This document shows, in pieces, positions 23,491 to 34,442 of a stretch of DNA of 64,000 bases. The first letter of the stretch is position 1. The number at the start of each line of letters is the position of its first letter. The notes under the pieces are model-generated. The model was given only the letters and a program-made list of their open reading frames with translations. It searched no databases and had not been told where the DNA came from. The translations under genes were made by a program, and so were the position numbers. Source of the DNA: Volutella citrinella (taxonomy: Eukaryota; Ascomycota; Sordariomycetes; Hypocreales; Nectriaceae); contig JAWZSP010000001.1 of assembly GCA_034401135.1 (NCBI GenBank), forward strand, positions 6,686,274 through 6,750,273. Reading direction: 5' to 3'.

Positions 23491-24868
23491 GCTGGAGGTC
23501 GATGAGAGCTGGAAGGAGAGATGCGGGATCATGGAGTCTTGTATAGATTCGGATGTATTCGTTCGCCACCATATATTACTGTACATGGCGCCCTCTTTAT
23601 ATCAACTGTTGCTTTTGCTACACTATGCCGCTGAGCCAGCCTCATATCCCAGCGGCCTCCTCTTATTTCTTGGCGTACGCACATCCTGCTGGTCGGCCGC
23701 TCGCCAACTGCCAACTAGCGAGCTGCATAAGCTTATAATTAGCACTCTGTCGCCCTCGTGTGAGCTCAGATTACACCATGCGATGAGACTGGCTTGGCTA
23801 TCGCTTCTGCCTGACAGCGGCCGATGCCAGTTCCATCTCCCGATACACGGAAGCTTTATCCTAATCAGAAGCTATTATGCAATTCCCATCACTCGGCGCC
23901 TAGATGAAAAAATCATTCGGCTTCTTGTCATTATGGACGATGCTAGGATTGCGGCGAGTGCCATCCAGTGCTCCCCGTCAACAACCTGTGGCCTTCGGTA
24001 CAGTCCCAAAGCCCGTGCGGCCGCCGCGCTCATGTGGCGCCTTAGCCAGGTACCGGCCACTTTGCGTAGAAGCTAGCTTCGGAGGTGCAATCACAGGCCG
24101 TGATGTGGAGTTGTAGGCCAAGTCGAGATTGTGGCAGATGCAGGAACTCAAAATATGCGTGGCCTGCGTGCCACAGTCCGGAAGGCAAATACTGCCACGC
24201 ATGACCCATCCCGCACGGCACCGACAGGAAATATTGGCCCCTGACACACGTGCCGGACCAGCTTCCATTGTCGTACTAGACCAGCCATGCAGGGCGGCCG
24301 CTCGTGACAGCCGCCACTCGATGCGGGTCTTGATTTGCATCCTTCGCCCCCAACCGCAACTGCTGGACCGGAAGATATAGAGAAGTCTAACATTCAGCAG
24401 ACACGGCTTGTCGAATGAATAATATGCGAGTGCAAATATGAATCCAAAAATAGTCCTGGAAAGGCAGATTGGGCAATTCTACCCTTGACATCTTGCTGGG
24501 TTATTCCACCCTGTTCAAAACGGAGCATCAGCCTTGCGTCAAATGCAAGCCACTTCTAATATAACGCACGACTCTGACTAAAGCCATTAGTGTGAAATGA
24601 TTAATGGGACGAAAGCTTGTCATTGGCGGCGACCCCATGAGATAGATGGCCTACTGGCGTCGAAGGATTGCACGATTGGCTTACGCAGCCTCTAGCGCCG
24701 AAGGATTCCCAAGAGCACCGCACCTCTAGAGTCGCAGTTCTGACTCTTATTAAACAATCAAGTCTCACCATCCATTTTACATGCGTCTGCTGCCGACTGA
24801 ACGTCCTCACACCCCCCTTCGAGGTTTTTGCCCTTGGCCAGTATTCCGCCCACGGATCGAAAGCAAAC
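23491..24868. other. Intergenic between two secreted-protein genes
   Basis: No gene recognised. Open frames on both strands at 23500-24390 are mutually overlapping and lack motifs. This stretch must hold the terminator of the ten-intron gene and the promoter of the small secreted gene. Confidence 0.45.
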
Positions 24869-25289
24869 ATGAAGGGCTTCCATCTTTTCCTCTTGAGCTT
24901 ATTCCAGCTCGCCCTCGCATTTGAAAAGCTAAGATGCGGCCTTCAGGAGGTCAAGATCCAGCCTCCGCTGGAGCTGTACTGGGACGCCCGCCAGCAGATG
25001 TGCAGCAACGCCAAGTGCCCGCTCAAGGCGGACTGCTCGATGAGAACCGTGGCCTACACCCGCGACAACATAGAGGTTGGCATCGAAATCACTCGAGCGA
25101 ACGTACCGGGAGCGCCCAGGGGCTTCCCTAAATGCTGGGTGAGTTGGTCTGGTATTGTGCAAGTCGCAACAAGTCGCTAATCTGGGGCAGAATGCGACGG
25201 AATTCCTCATCAAGAACTGCTTTTCGAGCACCTCGAATATAGGCACATGGGAAAGCGAAAGGGAGACGTACAACATCAAGCTCTATTAA
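24869..25289 (+). CDS. Small secreted cysteine-containing protein
   Basis: Two exons, 24869-25138 and 25191-25289, encode 122 residues; the intron has a GTGAGT donor, GCTAAT branch and GGCAG acceptor. The first 17 residues (MKGFHLFLLSLFQLALA) form a clear signal peptide. The mature part has six cysteines (LRCG, QMCS, AKCP, ADCS, KCW, NCF), a spacing compatible with a disulfide-stabilised fold of the kind common in fungal effectors and antimicrobial proteins. I recognise no named family. It lies 1.4 kb downstream of the larger secreted protein on the same strand, so co-expression or a two-part secreted system is possible but not shown. Confidence 0.75.
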
Positions 25290-26148
25290 AGCTCGTCTTG
25301 ACAGGGAGCCATAGGGTGTGGCCTAGATGGAGCGTCCGGTCATAGTTTGGTTGTACCATCAACAATGTAGTAATAGCCGTCATAGACAGAAGGAAATCGA
25401 AAATGTTCATGTGTCCCAAACGCTCGAAAAGCGTAGTTGTCTTCATGGCCCCCGTCGGCGACTCAGCCTCCCAAAGTACTTGGACGAGGCTGCCTAACAG
25501 GAGCCAAACGCGAACTCAACGAAAGCCTGATGAGAGCCTGACGAGAGCCTGACGAGAGCCTTACGGTGGCGCAGCATAACGAGGCAACCAAATCACAAGG
25601 CTGCCTTTGCTGCATATTGGCGGTCACGTCCTGCCTTAAGCGCCGGCACCCGCAGCTCCTGCTCCTGCTCCTGCTCCTGCACCAGCAGCTGCTTGAGCCA
25701 TCATCCTGGAAGCGGCTTTGTGTAGACGTGTTGTGGCGTTGCAGAGAGACAAGCAGCGGCCAGGGTGATGTGAACCAGTGAGATTGGGTGCTGAAGGGAT
25801 TCCGATTATTGCTCATGGTAGAACTCTCGGATGCATGGGTGGGAGATGGCACTCTTCAGGAGTGTAGGGACAGTAGAAGTTGGTAAATAAATGTAGTGTC
25901 TTTCTCGTGCAATGCTACACCTGGCAATTGGATCCTTAGTAATTTGCTAAAAAGTGCGCGAAGAGGCCTACCATCCACCTCGCGCGGCCATCTTCTCAAT
26001 ACACAATCCAAAAGCTGCCACTGATAGCGAGGGATGAACTATATGTATCCAAAGGTATGTATACAGGAAGAAAAGCATGGGACTATATGGACTATTCCAA
26101 GACGCCCAGGCATCATATTGGTACCATGAACTGCAGCAAACCTTCATC
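25290..26148. other. Intergenic with two short tandem repeats
   Basis: No gene supported. It contains an 11-bp repeat (AGCCTGACGAG, just over three units, one with a T variant) at 25524-25560 and a GCTCCT hexamer repeat at 25654-25680. Confidence 0.5.
25524..25560 (+). repeat. 11-bp tandem repeat, 3.4 units
   Basis: Units AGCCTGATGAG, AGCCTGACGAG, AGCCTGACGAG and a partial AGCC follow head to tail. It is non-coding as far as can be seen. Confidence 0.8.
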
Positions 26149-27400
26149 TTAGTCCACCGAAGGGGGTGGAAGGGGCTGTGGTCGTGATCGTTGCGCACTC
26201 GAAGCAGTCCATGTCCCAGTAGGGAGCATCAGCCCTGGAGGGTACTTGGGAAACGAAGCACCGGCCAGTGACTCTCCGACCAAGCGGCATCTAGTAAAAG
26301 ACTGTTCGAACGAGAATGAATTGCACTCTGGGTTTCTGCTGCATTGAAAGGCGCATAGCTCGGCATTCATGGCGATGGCTTCCTCCAAGACATACTGGGT
26401 GTCGATGTTGCCGACTTGATTGCAAATCTTTGATTCCGGCCTGGTCGTCTTTGTCTTGCATATAAAGAACGCCTTGGAGATGGATATCGAGTCGAGGTTC
26501 GCGGAAGCAGCGACGGGTGTTTGGATGTTACATTCAAACAGGATGCTAATGCGCGAGTCGAATGGCCCTGCTACGAATTGGAACTTGATCTCCTGCCACT
26601 GGAACGCAGGACCGCTGCCGATCCGCGCGATGCCAATGATTAGGCTGTCCATATTCACCTGAAACCCGCAACGGGCCCATTCTGGGAGCGAGTCAGGGAC
26701 ACGCGACATCCAAAACGTCACGTCGTAAACAGCACCCCTCTCCAACAGCTCATTGTTGAAAGTTTGTCGCATAAAGGTGAAATTGCGAAAGGTGTCCGTC
26801 ACTAAAAACGTCCTACATCGAGCCAGCTACAGTGTACAGGCGATCCTCACAGTGGCCGGCTCTCTTCACTTACGCATACGAGTTGGCCAACTCGACTGTC
26901 TTGATGATGGTCCAGGGATCCAGCGTTTCATCAAGGTCGCCATTTATGATCAGGTTGCCGGGTCCGGTGCGAGGGGCGCCAGTCTCGACCGCAGGGGCAT
27001 CGCTGGTGGTCGTTGTGGCGTCGACTGTTTCGGTGGTGCTCTCAGGAGTAAGTCTCAGTCTCGGAGGCAGTGGTTGACTCCTCGGTAGTGCTGTCCGTCT
27101 CAATAGCAGTCGTTTCCGTCTCGGTCATGTCGGTGGTGTTGTCCGTCGCGGTAGCAGTACCCTCTGTCTCGGAGGCAGTAGTCGGATCTCCAGTCTCGAT
27201 AGAAGTCGTATCGGTCTCCGTCGCTTCAGAGGCTGTCGCATTGGACTCAGCAGTGCTCTCTTCGTCACCCGTGGACGAGGAGCCGGCATCATCAGAGGAA
27301 GAAGCGGTGGCGGAGGTCAAGGTGGCGAGCGTTGTCTCGATCGAGGAGAGCGTGATGGACACGGATTGCGAGGCAGTGTCTCTCAATAAGTAGAGAGAAC
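26149..27400 (-). pseudogene. Secreted Ser/Thr-rich, CBM-like and PAN/Apple-domain protein, frameshifted and 5'-truncated
   Basis: Reading leftward: a long Ser/Thr/Glu-rich mucin-like segment (about 27390-27060), then GPGNLIINGDL starting a carbohydrate-binding-like beta-sandwich, an intron (GTAAGT donor near 26872, acceptor near 26811), the rest of the sandwich with WARCGFQVNMD and FECNIQ, and a C-terminal PAN/Apple domain (EAIAMNAELCAFQCSRNPECNSF and FTRCRLVG). Such proteins usually sit in the cell wall or are secreted. Two defects show. One extra T near 27050 (GAGACTTACTCC) shifts the frame inside the Thr-rich part. No signal peptide can be found upstream, where AT-rich degraded DNA begins at about 27530. 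The gene looks recently inactivated; an assembly error at the shift cannot be excluded. Confidence 0.65.
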
Positions 27401-27529
27401 GGTTTATAGGACTGGGAGGCCAGTGCAGCGCCGCCAGGGAGATATTTAGAACCCTGCGGAAAAAGCGTCTTCGATATGGTGTTGTTCGCTTTAAAGCGAC
27501 GTAGATATTCACTAAGCAGGCGTTCCGCC

Positions 27530-28115
27530 TTGACGGCTGCCTCGCTACTGCCGGTTGCTTAGACGCTTATAATTTAAATTCTGACAGAAAGATAGAATTG
27601 AGAATAATGAATGGCTTTTGAAGCAGGATTAGATTGAGGACTGGTGCACAAAAGAATCTAACATTCCAGGAACACGCCGAGGTTGATATTATTCATCTGT
27701 ATTCCCTACTAGGATTCAGACTGCCCTCTATCCTACTCGGATCCCGCGGTGACCAGTGGTGTCATCCGATAACAAATATCTAAGCGCCTAGCGTTTCCAA
27801 ACTGTAATACCATCGCTTAGATTTCCGACAGCAATCAGGCCTTACCTATAGGCTCGACCTAAAGGGCTTCCTGCTATTTGTCAGAACCCATGCTAATGCA
27901 CCGTGCCCCTACGTGCGCCACGACGCACGAGCACCGGAGGAATGATAGACCGAATAACTAATAGGGTTATCGACTGCACTCCTTAATAGCGGTCGCACCC
28001 GCGACCGACAAAGGAAGGGTCGGTCGAAGCACCTTGACTAATACAAAGGATATCGGTCACCGAGGACCTAGGACTGTAGACAGAAAACAGTAGCTAGTAT
28101 ATAATTGTCGCTTCC
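27530..28115. other. AT-enriched, RIP-like degraded sequence
   Basis: TA-rich words and loss of CpA and CpG suggest partial RIP, bounded on the right by a recognisable dead transporter. No open coding sequence. Confidence 0.5.
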
Positions 28116-28682
28116 GGTATCCGCATCTACCTCACAAACATTTCTGGCGATCAAATCGCCAATGAGCCTGCTTTCATCACCTCCAAGTCACTTCTTGGAG
28201 TCGGTCGTGGTTTTGCGCAGGTAGCCCTACAGGTTTCCCTACAGGCTGTTCTACAGAACGAACAGGTTGCCGTTGCTACCGCAGTTTACTTGTTGTCTTT
28301 TGGGTTCGGCTTAAATATCAGTGTGACCATCAGTGGCGCTATCTGGAACTCGCTGCTTCCTCGGAAGCTGAACTCATATTTCGGCGAATAGGAGGGGGAG
28401 AGTATTTTTAGCTCCATCGTGACTGCGCAGAAATATGAAATCGGCACCCCAGATCGAGATGCTATTAATCGATACTACCGCCAGACTCAGCAGACTCTCG
28501 CTATTAGCTCTATTTGTCTATCAGGAGTACTACTAGTACTTGTTTACCTCGTCTAAAACGGTAAGCTTGGAGAAGAAGATATGAAGAGGGCATTGCAGGC
28601 TGATGAAGAGCTGGCATGGGCCATTAAGCAAAAGGAGGCCTAAGGCGAGGATGTCGCCGAAATGGAGACGAAGAGTGCATAA
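28116..28682 (+). pseudogene. C-terminal remnant of a siderophore-iron transporter (MFS), RIP-inactivated
   Basis: A single frame of 189 codons encodes the last helices of a fungal siderophore-iron transporter: GVGRGFAQVALQVSLQA, then a helix ending VTISGAIWNSLLPRKL, then GTPDRDAINRYYRQTQQTL and a hydrophobic helix followed by a charged tail. Three stops interrupt it (GAA-TAG-GAG, GTC-TAA-AAC, GCC-TAA-GGC), each explained by one C-to-T change in a CAG or CAA codon, the classic RIP outcome. The frame then runs on to the natural-looking end at 28682. The 5' two thirds of the gene are missing or unrecognisable in the AT-rich DNA upstream. Confidence 0.8.
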
Positions 28683-29264
28683 CTAACTTAATTTGGTAGG
28701 ATGTTCTGATCTTTAAAGTAATCTTCATAATAAGATAGTAGCTTCTAATATTTATAGCTATTATAAGCTTTAGATAAAGCTATAATAAAAGCCCGGGAGC
28801 AGTAGTAGTGAGGATATAAGGAAGGAAGTGCACCTTATCTATTAGTAGCAATAAACTATAAGTAGAGATGTTATCGCTGTTTACTATTATACTTATTGGT
28901 TTAACAATGACGGCAGGCTTACCGCCTTTTAATTCTTCCTATTATTCGCTGCGCCCCTCCAGAGACTCCCGGCCGCGGTTGCCTAGCTCAGAACACGAGT
29001 CAGACGGCTTTTCCTCCGAGTTCATCGTTCCTTGAAATTTTTTTACGGATACGCTGAGACGGAAAAGTACAAGGGTGGCTGTTGACATATCTTTATAGGT
29101 GGAATTATTCCATGGGCCCAGGAATAATTTGGAGTCGTTGCTTTTCCGATACCACGACCCCGCACGGTCCGGCCGGAATAGTCGCTTATATAGTGACTGA
29201 TAGAGCATTTATTAAGCGTCACTTTGTCCTTGGCCCACAAGTTGTCAAGATTGGTCACTTCACC
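28683..29264. other. AT-rich flank and promoter of the lactonase-like gene
   Basis: The left part (28690-28930) is AT-rich and RIP-like. The right part is GC-normal and upstream of the next gene. No coding sequence recognised. Confidence 0.45.
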
Positions 29265-30553
29265 ATGAAAATGCTGTCACTCAACCTGGTGGTTATGTTT
29301 GCTCTGACTGCATGTACAGCAAAGTCAGATGATCCCATTTTGCTTCTTGCGCATCAGGGTCGTGGCTTATTGTCAGTCCGTTTTAACCCCTCCAAGCCTG
29401 CAGGTAGCAGTCTCCAACTGCTGGACGTGACCCCTGCAGGAACACGCCCAGGATGGGTATGCGCAAACGACGAGTTTGTCTACTCAATGGCGCGAACTTT
29501 TTATCCTACCAATGCATCCGAGTCTGGCGGCGTCTACTCGTGGATCAATAAGCATAGAGATAGCGAGCTGCATCCATTGACGGATGTCAGCTCTGGTGGG
29601 AAGGGTGGTGTTCATTGTGATGTGAGCAGAGATGGACGATTGCTCGTTGCGGCCAACATGTGATTCACCACCGACCCCCCCTGACAACTTTGGCAAATTC
29701 ATTAACAAACTTCAGTGACGGATCCACGGTTTCAGTGGTCCCAATTGCAAGAGACGGATCAGTGGAACCCGCCTCGCAAGTCTTTCAGCACCAACTGGCC
29801 TCACCTGGACCGGGAGCGGGCACGTCTCAAAGTCAGAGCTACCCGCATCAGGCAGAATTTGATCCGTCAAACGAATACTTCTTTGTTCCTGACAAGGGCG
29901 CAGACGTTATTTACGTCTATAAAGTCTCAGACCATCGTCGGGCCTCTCCGGTACTCAACATCACAGTGCCATTGGGTTCAGGTCCACGGCATCTCAAGTT
30001 CACGGTCGTGGGGCCAAATAGGTCACTGATGTATCTGGTCAGCGAACTAGCGAACACATTGACAGTCTTTGCTATTGACGGAGTGTGCAATTCACCCAAC
30101 CAGTTACCATCCGGAACGCCGCTCAAAGTAACGCTCATTCAGAGGATATCGACAATTGGACTGGGGAGTACGTCTACGCCCCCGGAAAACATCCGTACAG
30201 CATCCGAACTAGCCATCACCAACGATCGAAAATTCGTCTATGTCTCCAACAGATGGGCAGCATCTGAAGAAAGTGACACTTTTGCAATCTACTCTTTGAA
30301 CGAGAAAGATACTAGCACGCCACTAAAGTACCTAGGTCAGACTGATACGGGGGGCAAGGTACCAAGGCATTTCACCCTGTCCAGCGACCCAAGAAACACG
30401 TACATTGCGGTGGCAAACCAAAACTCAAATAATTTGGTTGTTTTCGAAAGGAATATCAAGTCGGGTGCTATTGTTAAAAATGTGGGCACGCTGTCACTGG
30501 GAGCTTTCGATGCAACTGGGCTATTGGGCCCGCAGGCCGTCATTTGGCGATAG
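29265..30553 (+). CDS. Secreted lactonase-type seven-bladed beta-propeller protein
   Basis: Resembles the 6-phosphogluconolactonase/carboxy-muconate cyclase propeller family. Exons 29265-29659 and 29716-30553 give 410 residues with the phase kept. The N-terminus is a signal peptide (MKMLSLNLVVMFALTACTA). Blade motifs include the GGVHCDVSRDGRLLVAANI region across the intron, PHQAEFDPSNEYFFVPDKGAD, GPRHLKF, SELAITNDRKFVYVSNR and PRHFTLSSDPRNTYIAVANQ. In this family such Ser/Asp/Gly-rich blade edges line the pocket that opens lactones or cyclises muconates. Secretion makes a housekeeping pentose-phosphate role unlikely; extracellular lactone or aromatic breakdown is possible. It is intact although its left neighbour is RIP-damaged. 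Confidence 0.85.
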
Positions 30554-31665
30554 TGTGTTCCAAAGAAATTAGGTCAGTCACCTGCTATCGAGGCCAACGG
30601 TGTTCACGAGTAGTTCAATAAATACATAATGATCGAGTTACCTCTACTGGTGAAGTAACTCTCTGTTCCTTTGGCTGATGCTTGGCACCTCTGCTGGGCC
30701 TCATCTCAACTCATCAAATATACTCCGTCAAATATATCTTCCCTCGCCTACCGCCCAGCGTGCCGTCGTAGTAGCTTCGCATTTATGGCAAAGCATCGTC
30801 AGTATAGGGTATTGATCATTATGAGGGCTGATTGGCTTCGTTGCCAAGTCCAAGTCGTACTTGGTACCAACGTCGAGCGGCATGACAGATGATGCGGTGT
30901 TGGATGATATGCTACTGTGCCGACGAGCGAGAGGAAGATCCAGGGCGGATCGCTCAGAAGGTGGATGTGGCAATGCGTTTTGGCTCCTGTGGTGCCATTG
31001 TGAAGCAGCACAAGCACTAGTAACCAAGGGGCTGGTCGTTCTTTCATTCTCAGAATTCTACCTTGATCTACCACGGCTATCCCGATATGACTAGTAAGCA
31101 TTGGCCTCCTTCAGGATCTTGATACACCTGTCCTGGTTGTTTGTGTGCATTTCAGGGGCGAACCATTGGCAATGGCCTGCACCAGTCTATAATGCCTATG
31201 CAGCCAGCCTTTAGGTATAGATGGAAGGGACGACGAGGAAGACGGTGAGGAAAGCGAAGAAGATGACGGGTAAGACGGAAAGGCTGTTGCGATAGCCTTG
31301 AAATAGCCAATCAGCTTACTAGCCTCTCCTACCATGAACACGATGTGCCCCTTCTACTCATGTTTGCCGGACCATGATTCATTCCGTAGGCTAGGCCGTA
31401 CGTCGTCCCACTAGTGCCAGACGAATCCGATAATCCCGGGTTTGGTCTTGACATGCCAGTCGGCACCATCCCCGGCCCCGTGAACGGCGCCCCTTCCCCA
31501 TTTCGACCGGTCGAGAATGGGGACGTGGCGTGACTTAAATAAATCTTTTTTTGATTACTTCTTTTTAATTAGTCTTTAATAAGTTTTTTTATTTTATATA
31601 TATAAGTTATATATCTCTTACTTATAATAGAGTAGTGTTAAATCCTAATAAATAAGTCCTAAGTG
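30554..31665. other. Intergenic, ending in a short RIP-like AT tract
   Basis: No supported gene. An AT-rich tract at 31536-31660 looks like a short remnant of a RIP-affected repeat and abuts the stop codon of the ankyrin gene. Confidence 0.5.
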
Positions 31666-32700
31666 TTAAGTTTTAACGCTATCTGTACTATACTTTTTAA
31701 GAAGCTTAATCACTGCCTCGTGGCCTCTTGCAGCTGCGCGTGCTAGCATAGTCGATCCGTAGCGGTCCTTGGAGCACGGGTCGACGCCGTATCCTAAAAG
31801 AAGCCCCACCATTGCGGAATTCCCATTCTCCACTGCCCAAGACAGTGGTGTACGACCAAAGCTGTCTCGAGAAGCCGGATTGACGCCTTGTTCTACAAGG
31901 AGCTGTACAGTACCTTCGTGTCCGTTTCTCGCGGCCAGAAGCAGTGGCGTCTGGCCGTAGTCGTCTGCCGAGCTGAGGCTGACACCATTCTTGATAAGCA
32001 GCTCGACTACTTGCGCATGGTCTCCCGCGGCTGCCCAAGCGAGTGGCGTTTGTCCGCTATGATCTCTGGGTTCTGTTGCAACAGCCTCCTCGAGAAGTAC
32101 GCGGACGACTCCTGCGTGTCCGCCCGCCGCCGCCAATGATAGTGGTGTCCGCCCGCCGAGGTCCACCGACTCTAGGTCAACGCCCCTCTTCAGAAGCTCC
32201 TTGACGACTGCTTCGTGTCCGTTGGCAGCCGCCCTTGATAACGGGGTTTGCCCGTAGTCGTCCTTCGTGGCGGGGTCGGCATCTTTCTCAAGCAACAACT
32301 CGAGTATGGCCTGATCTCCGACTGCCGCCGCCCACGACAGCGGAGTCCTCCCATCGCCGTCTTTCAAGTCATTCTGGGCACTGCCGCTGGAAACCAGCTC
32401 GGCAGTGGCTGCGTGTCTGTTTTTCGCAGCGAGAAGGAGGGGTGTTTGGCCACAGGTATTGACCGCAAGAACATTGGCTCCATGGGCCATGGAGCACCTC
32501 ACTGTGGCGTCTTGCCCATTCTCCGCCGCCCACAGGAGTGCCGAGCTCCCACCGCACTGTGCGTTGTGGCGATAGAGGTACGGAGTCAGGAGCTCGTGCA
32601 GGCGGCGGTTTGCCTGACTGAATGCGTTGACATCTCCTTCCGATGCCAGGTGCCTTGTGATGGCATCGAGGAGCTCGTTCGGTAAGTCAAGCAGGGACAT
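31666..32700 (-). CDS. F-box and ankyrin-repeat protein
   Basis: An intronless gene of 344 residues from MSLLDLPNELL at 32700. The first 45 residues form an F-box (LPNELLDAITRHL...ANRRLHELLTPYLYR). About nine ankyrin repeats follow, each with the GxTPLxxAAxxGH core, for example GQTPLLLAAKNRH, GRTPLSWAAAVGD, GQTPLSRAAANGHEA and GRTPLSLAAAGGH. F-box proteins recruit substrates to SCF ubiquitin ligases and the ankyrin stack would bind the target. Subtelomeric ankyrin genes expand often in fungi. The last residues run into an AT-rich degraded tract, so the C-terminus may have been altered by a repeat insertion. An upstream ATG at 32748 is possible but adds only low-complexity sequence. Confidence 0.85.
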   Translation of the reverse strand: MSLLDLPNELLDAITRHLASEGDVNAFSQANRRLHELLTPYLYRHNAQCGGSSALLWAAENGQDATVRCSMAHGANVLAVNTCGQTPLLLAAKNRHAATAELVSSGSAQNDLKDGDGRTPLSWAAAVGDQAILELLLEKDADPATKDDYGQTPLSRAAANGHEAVVKELLKRGVDLESVDLGGRTPLSLAAAGGHAGVVRVLLEEAVATEPRDHSGQTPLAWAAAGDHAQVVELLIKNGVSLSSADDYGQTPLLLAARNGHEGTVQLLVEQGVNPASRDSFGRTPLSWAVENGNSAMVGLLLGYGVDPCSKDRYGSTMLARAAARGHEAVIKLLKKYSTDSVKT

Positions 32701-32959
32701 TGTCGTTGGGCTGACGCAGGCGTTGGATGTTGGGGCAGAGCTGTGCAAGTTTCATTGCCAGCCACCCGGTTTGATTAAAAGACACGTCAGGCTAGAGCGA
32801 TGGAACCCTGGCGGTGACTCAGCCGTATTAGGGGTCTTGGAAAGCTGCACATTTGAGAAGACAGGCCGCTTGGATACATATATTAGGGTTTAACGCGTAC
32901 GGCATCTAGACTACACAAAAAAAATCACACATCACCCGGTCTCTATCACCGTCCTCGTA

Positions 32960-34442
32960 CTATTTATTTACATCTGCGTCCTGTTCGGCGACGGCGGTCT
33001 CCCGTTGAATCCGGGCCTCCATGTCGCGCAGCTGAGCCTCCTGGGCCAGCAGCTCCTGGCGCTTTTCCGTGATCTCCCGCTGGACCCTTAGCTCTATCTC
33101 ACGCAATTTCTCTTCTTCTTTCCGGAGCTGCTCCTCTTTCATACGTAGCGACTGAGTAACAAGATCTTCTGCACTGATGGATGTGACGCTGCGTCGACAA
33201 TCAGTTAGCTGCTGCGGATGTGAGATGTCATCGCTGGAAACTACGTACGCTCCGTCGCTAGCCTCCACGGATTTGGAAAGCGTCTCCGTGCGGTAGTTCT
33301 CGTACAAGAAGTCATACGTGATCTCCTTTAGATCCATCAGGTGGCTATGTAGAAGCGCGGATCGGACAGCCAGGAAATCCGAGTGCCTCGGGTTGTCAAC
33401 CTCGACGACACCCCAAGGGTACTGTCGGGCCCGAACCTTCCGACCGCCGACCTCGATGACCTCTTCGCTCCCGACAATAGCAAAAGGCATCATGCCCCTC
33501 AGCTCGGCGTTCTCGTCAACAGTCTCCTCGTCATCCTCCTCGATATCATAAGGAAAGTTATAGACCGGGATGCGGTAGTACTCGATGTCTTCCATGATGA
33601 GTTTCTTGGATTGGGCTAGCTCGGTGGGGGTAAGGGAGTCGGCGCGGCCGATGACCGGGATGACGTTGACGCGGGGGGCGAGGCGCTTCATAAGCTCGAT
33701 ATCAAGCTCGCGGAGCCTGTGAATGTCAGTGATTGGAGGTGCTTAGCGGAATCACATACCCATGGCCAGTCGGCGTGATGAAGTAGAGCATTGCGTGGAC
33801 TCTGTTGTCCCGGAAGCGAGGATTGCGCCTGATGCGCGACTCTTCCGCGAGCTGCTCGTCGTACTGCTGTTCGAGGTAGCCGACGATCTTTGAGAAGCTA
33901 CGGCGGTGGCGTCAGTGTGTGCTGATGGCAGTCGTGTTTTTCTCTCCCAGTTGGAGGCTCCTGCTCTCACCTCGCCTCGTTGTCAATCTCGTCTCCGAAT
34001 CCAGGTGTATCGACTATGGTGAGCGAGATGCAGGTCCTCTCCTCTTCCAGTTCGATCTCTGCATGTCGCTCCAAGGTTAAGGCGGGCGGCTTGGGCCGGG
34101 CCTGAAGGACTGGGACGTACCAACAGTGACGGGCTTGATTTGAAGCCCCTGTCCTATTTGAGCACCACTCTCATCATCCGGCTCTGCGTGAGCCAGAACG
34201 CTACGCCCACAGAGCATGTTGACAAAGGTTGTCCTCCCTGTACATCAGTCAGCCCTTTTCAGTGCGAGCAGGTCGGAAGCCTCTGACGAACCAGTTCCCG
34301 ATGCCCCGCAGACCATGAGGGAGAATTGGATCCCCTTCTTCGCATTCTTCTTCCGGCGGATCATCTGCTTTGGGGACTCTTCTATCAGCTATTGCTGCGA
34401 GAGCTCGCTCCATGGAGGTTCAAAACATACTGCGTTAGACAT
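32960..34442 (-). CDS. Septin, Cdc11/AspA-like paralogue
   Basis: A filament-forming GTPase. A 12-nt first exon (34442-34431, MSNA) and several short introns lead to an N-terminal basic stretch (RRKKNAKKGIQFSLMVCG). The P-loop GASGTGRTTFVN is itself split by an intron. Then come a DTPGFGDEIDNEAS switch II, HAMLYFITPTGHGLRELDIE, and GRADSLTP in the G4 position. The ORF 33691-32960 holds the septin unique element and a C-terminal coiled coil (MKEEQLRKEEEKLREIEL onward). A 57-nt in-frame segment near 33245-33190 has intron signals (GTACGT, CTAAC, CGCAG) and may be spliced out. Core septins are normally single-copy housekeeping genes, so a copy in an accessory arm is notable. A TATA-like run lies about 100 bp upstream (34541-34552). 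Confidence 0.85.

Noticed and set aside
27070..27393. Ser/Val-rich ORF on the plus strand
   Set aside because: Antisense of the Thr/Ser-rich tract of the broken PAN gene; the simple composition explains the open frame.
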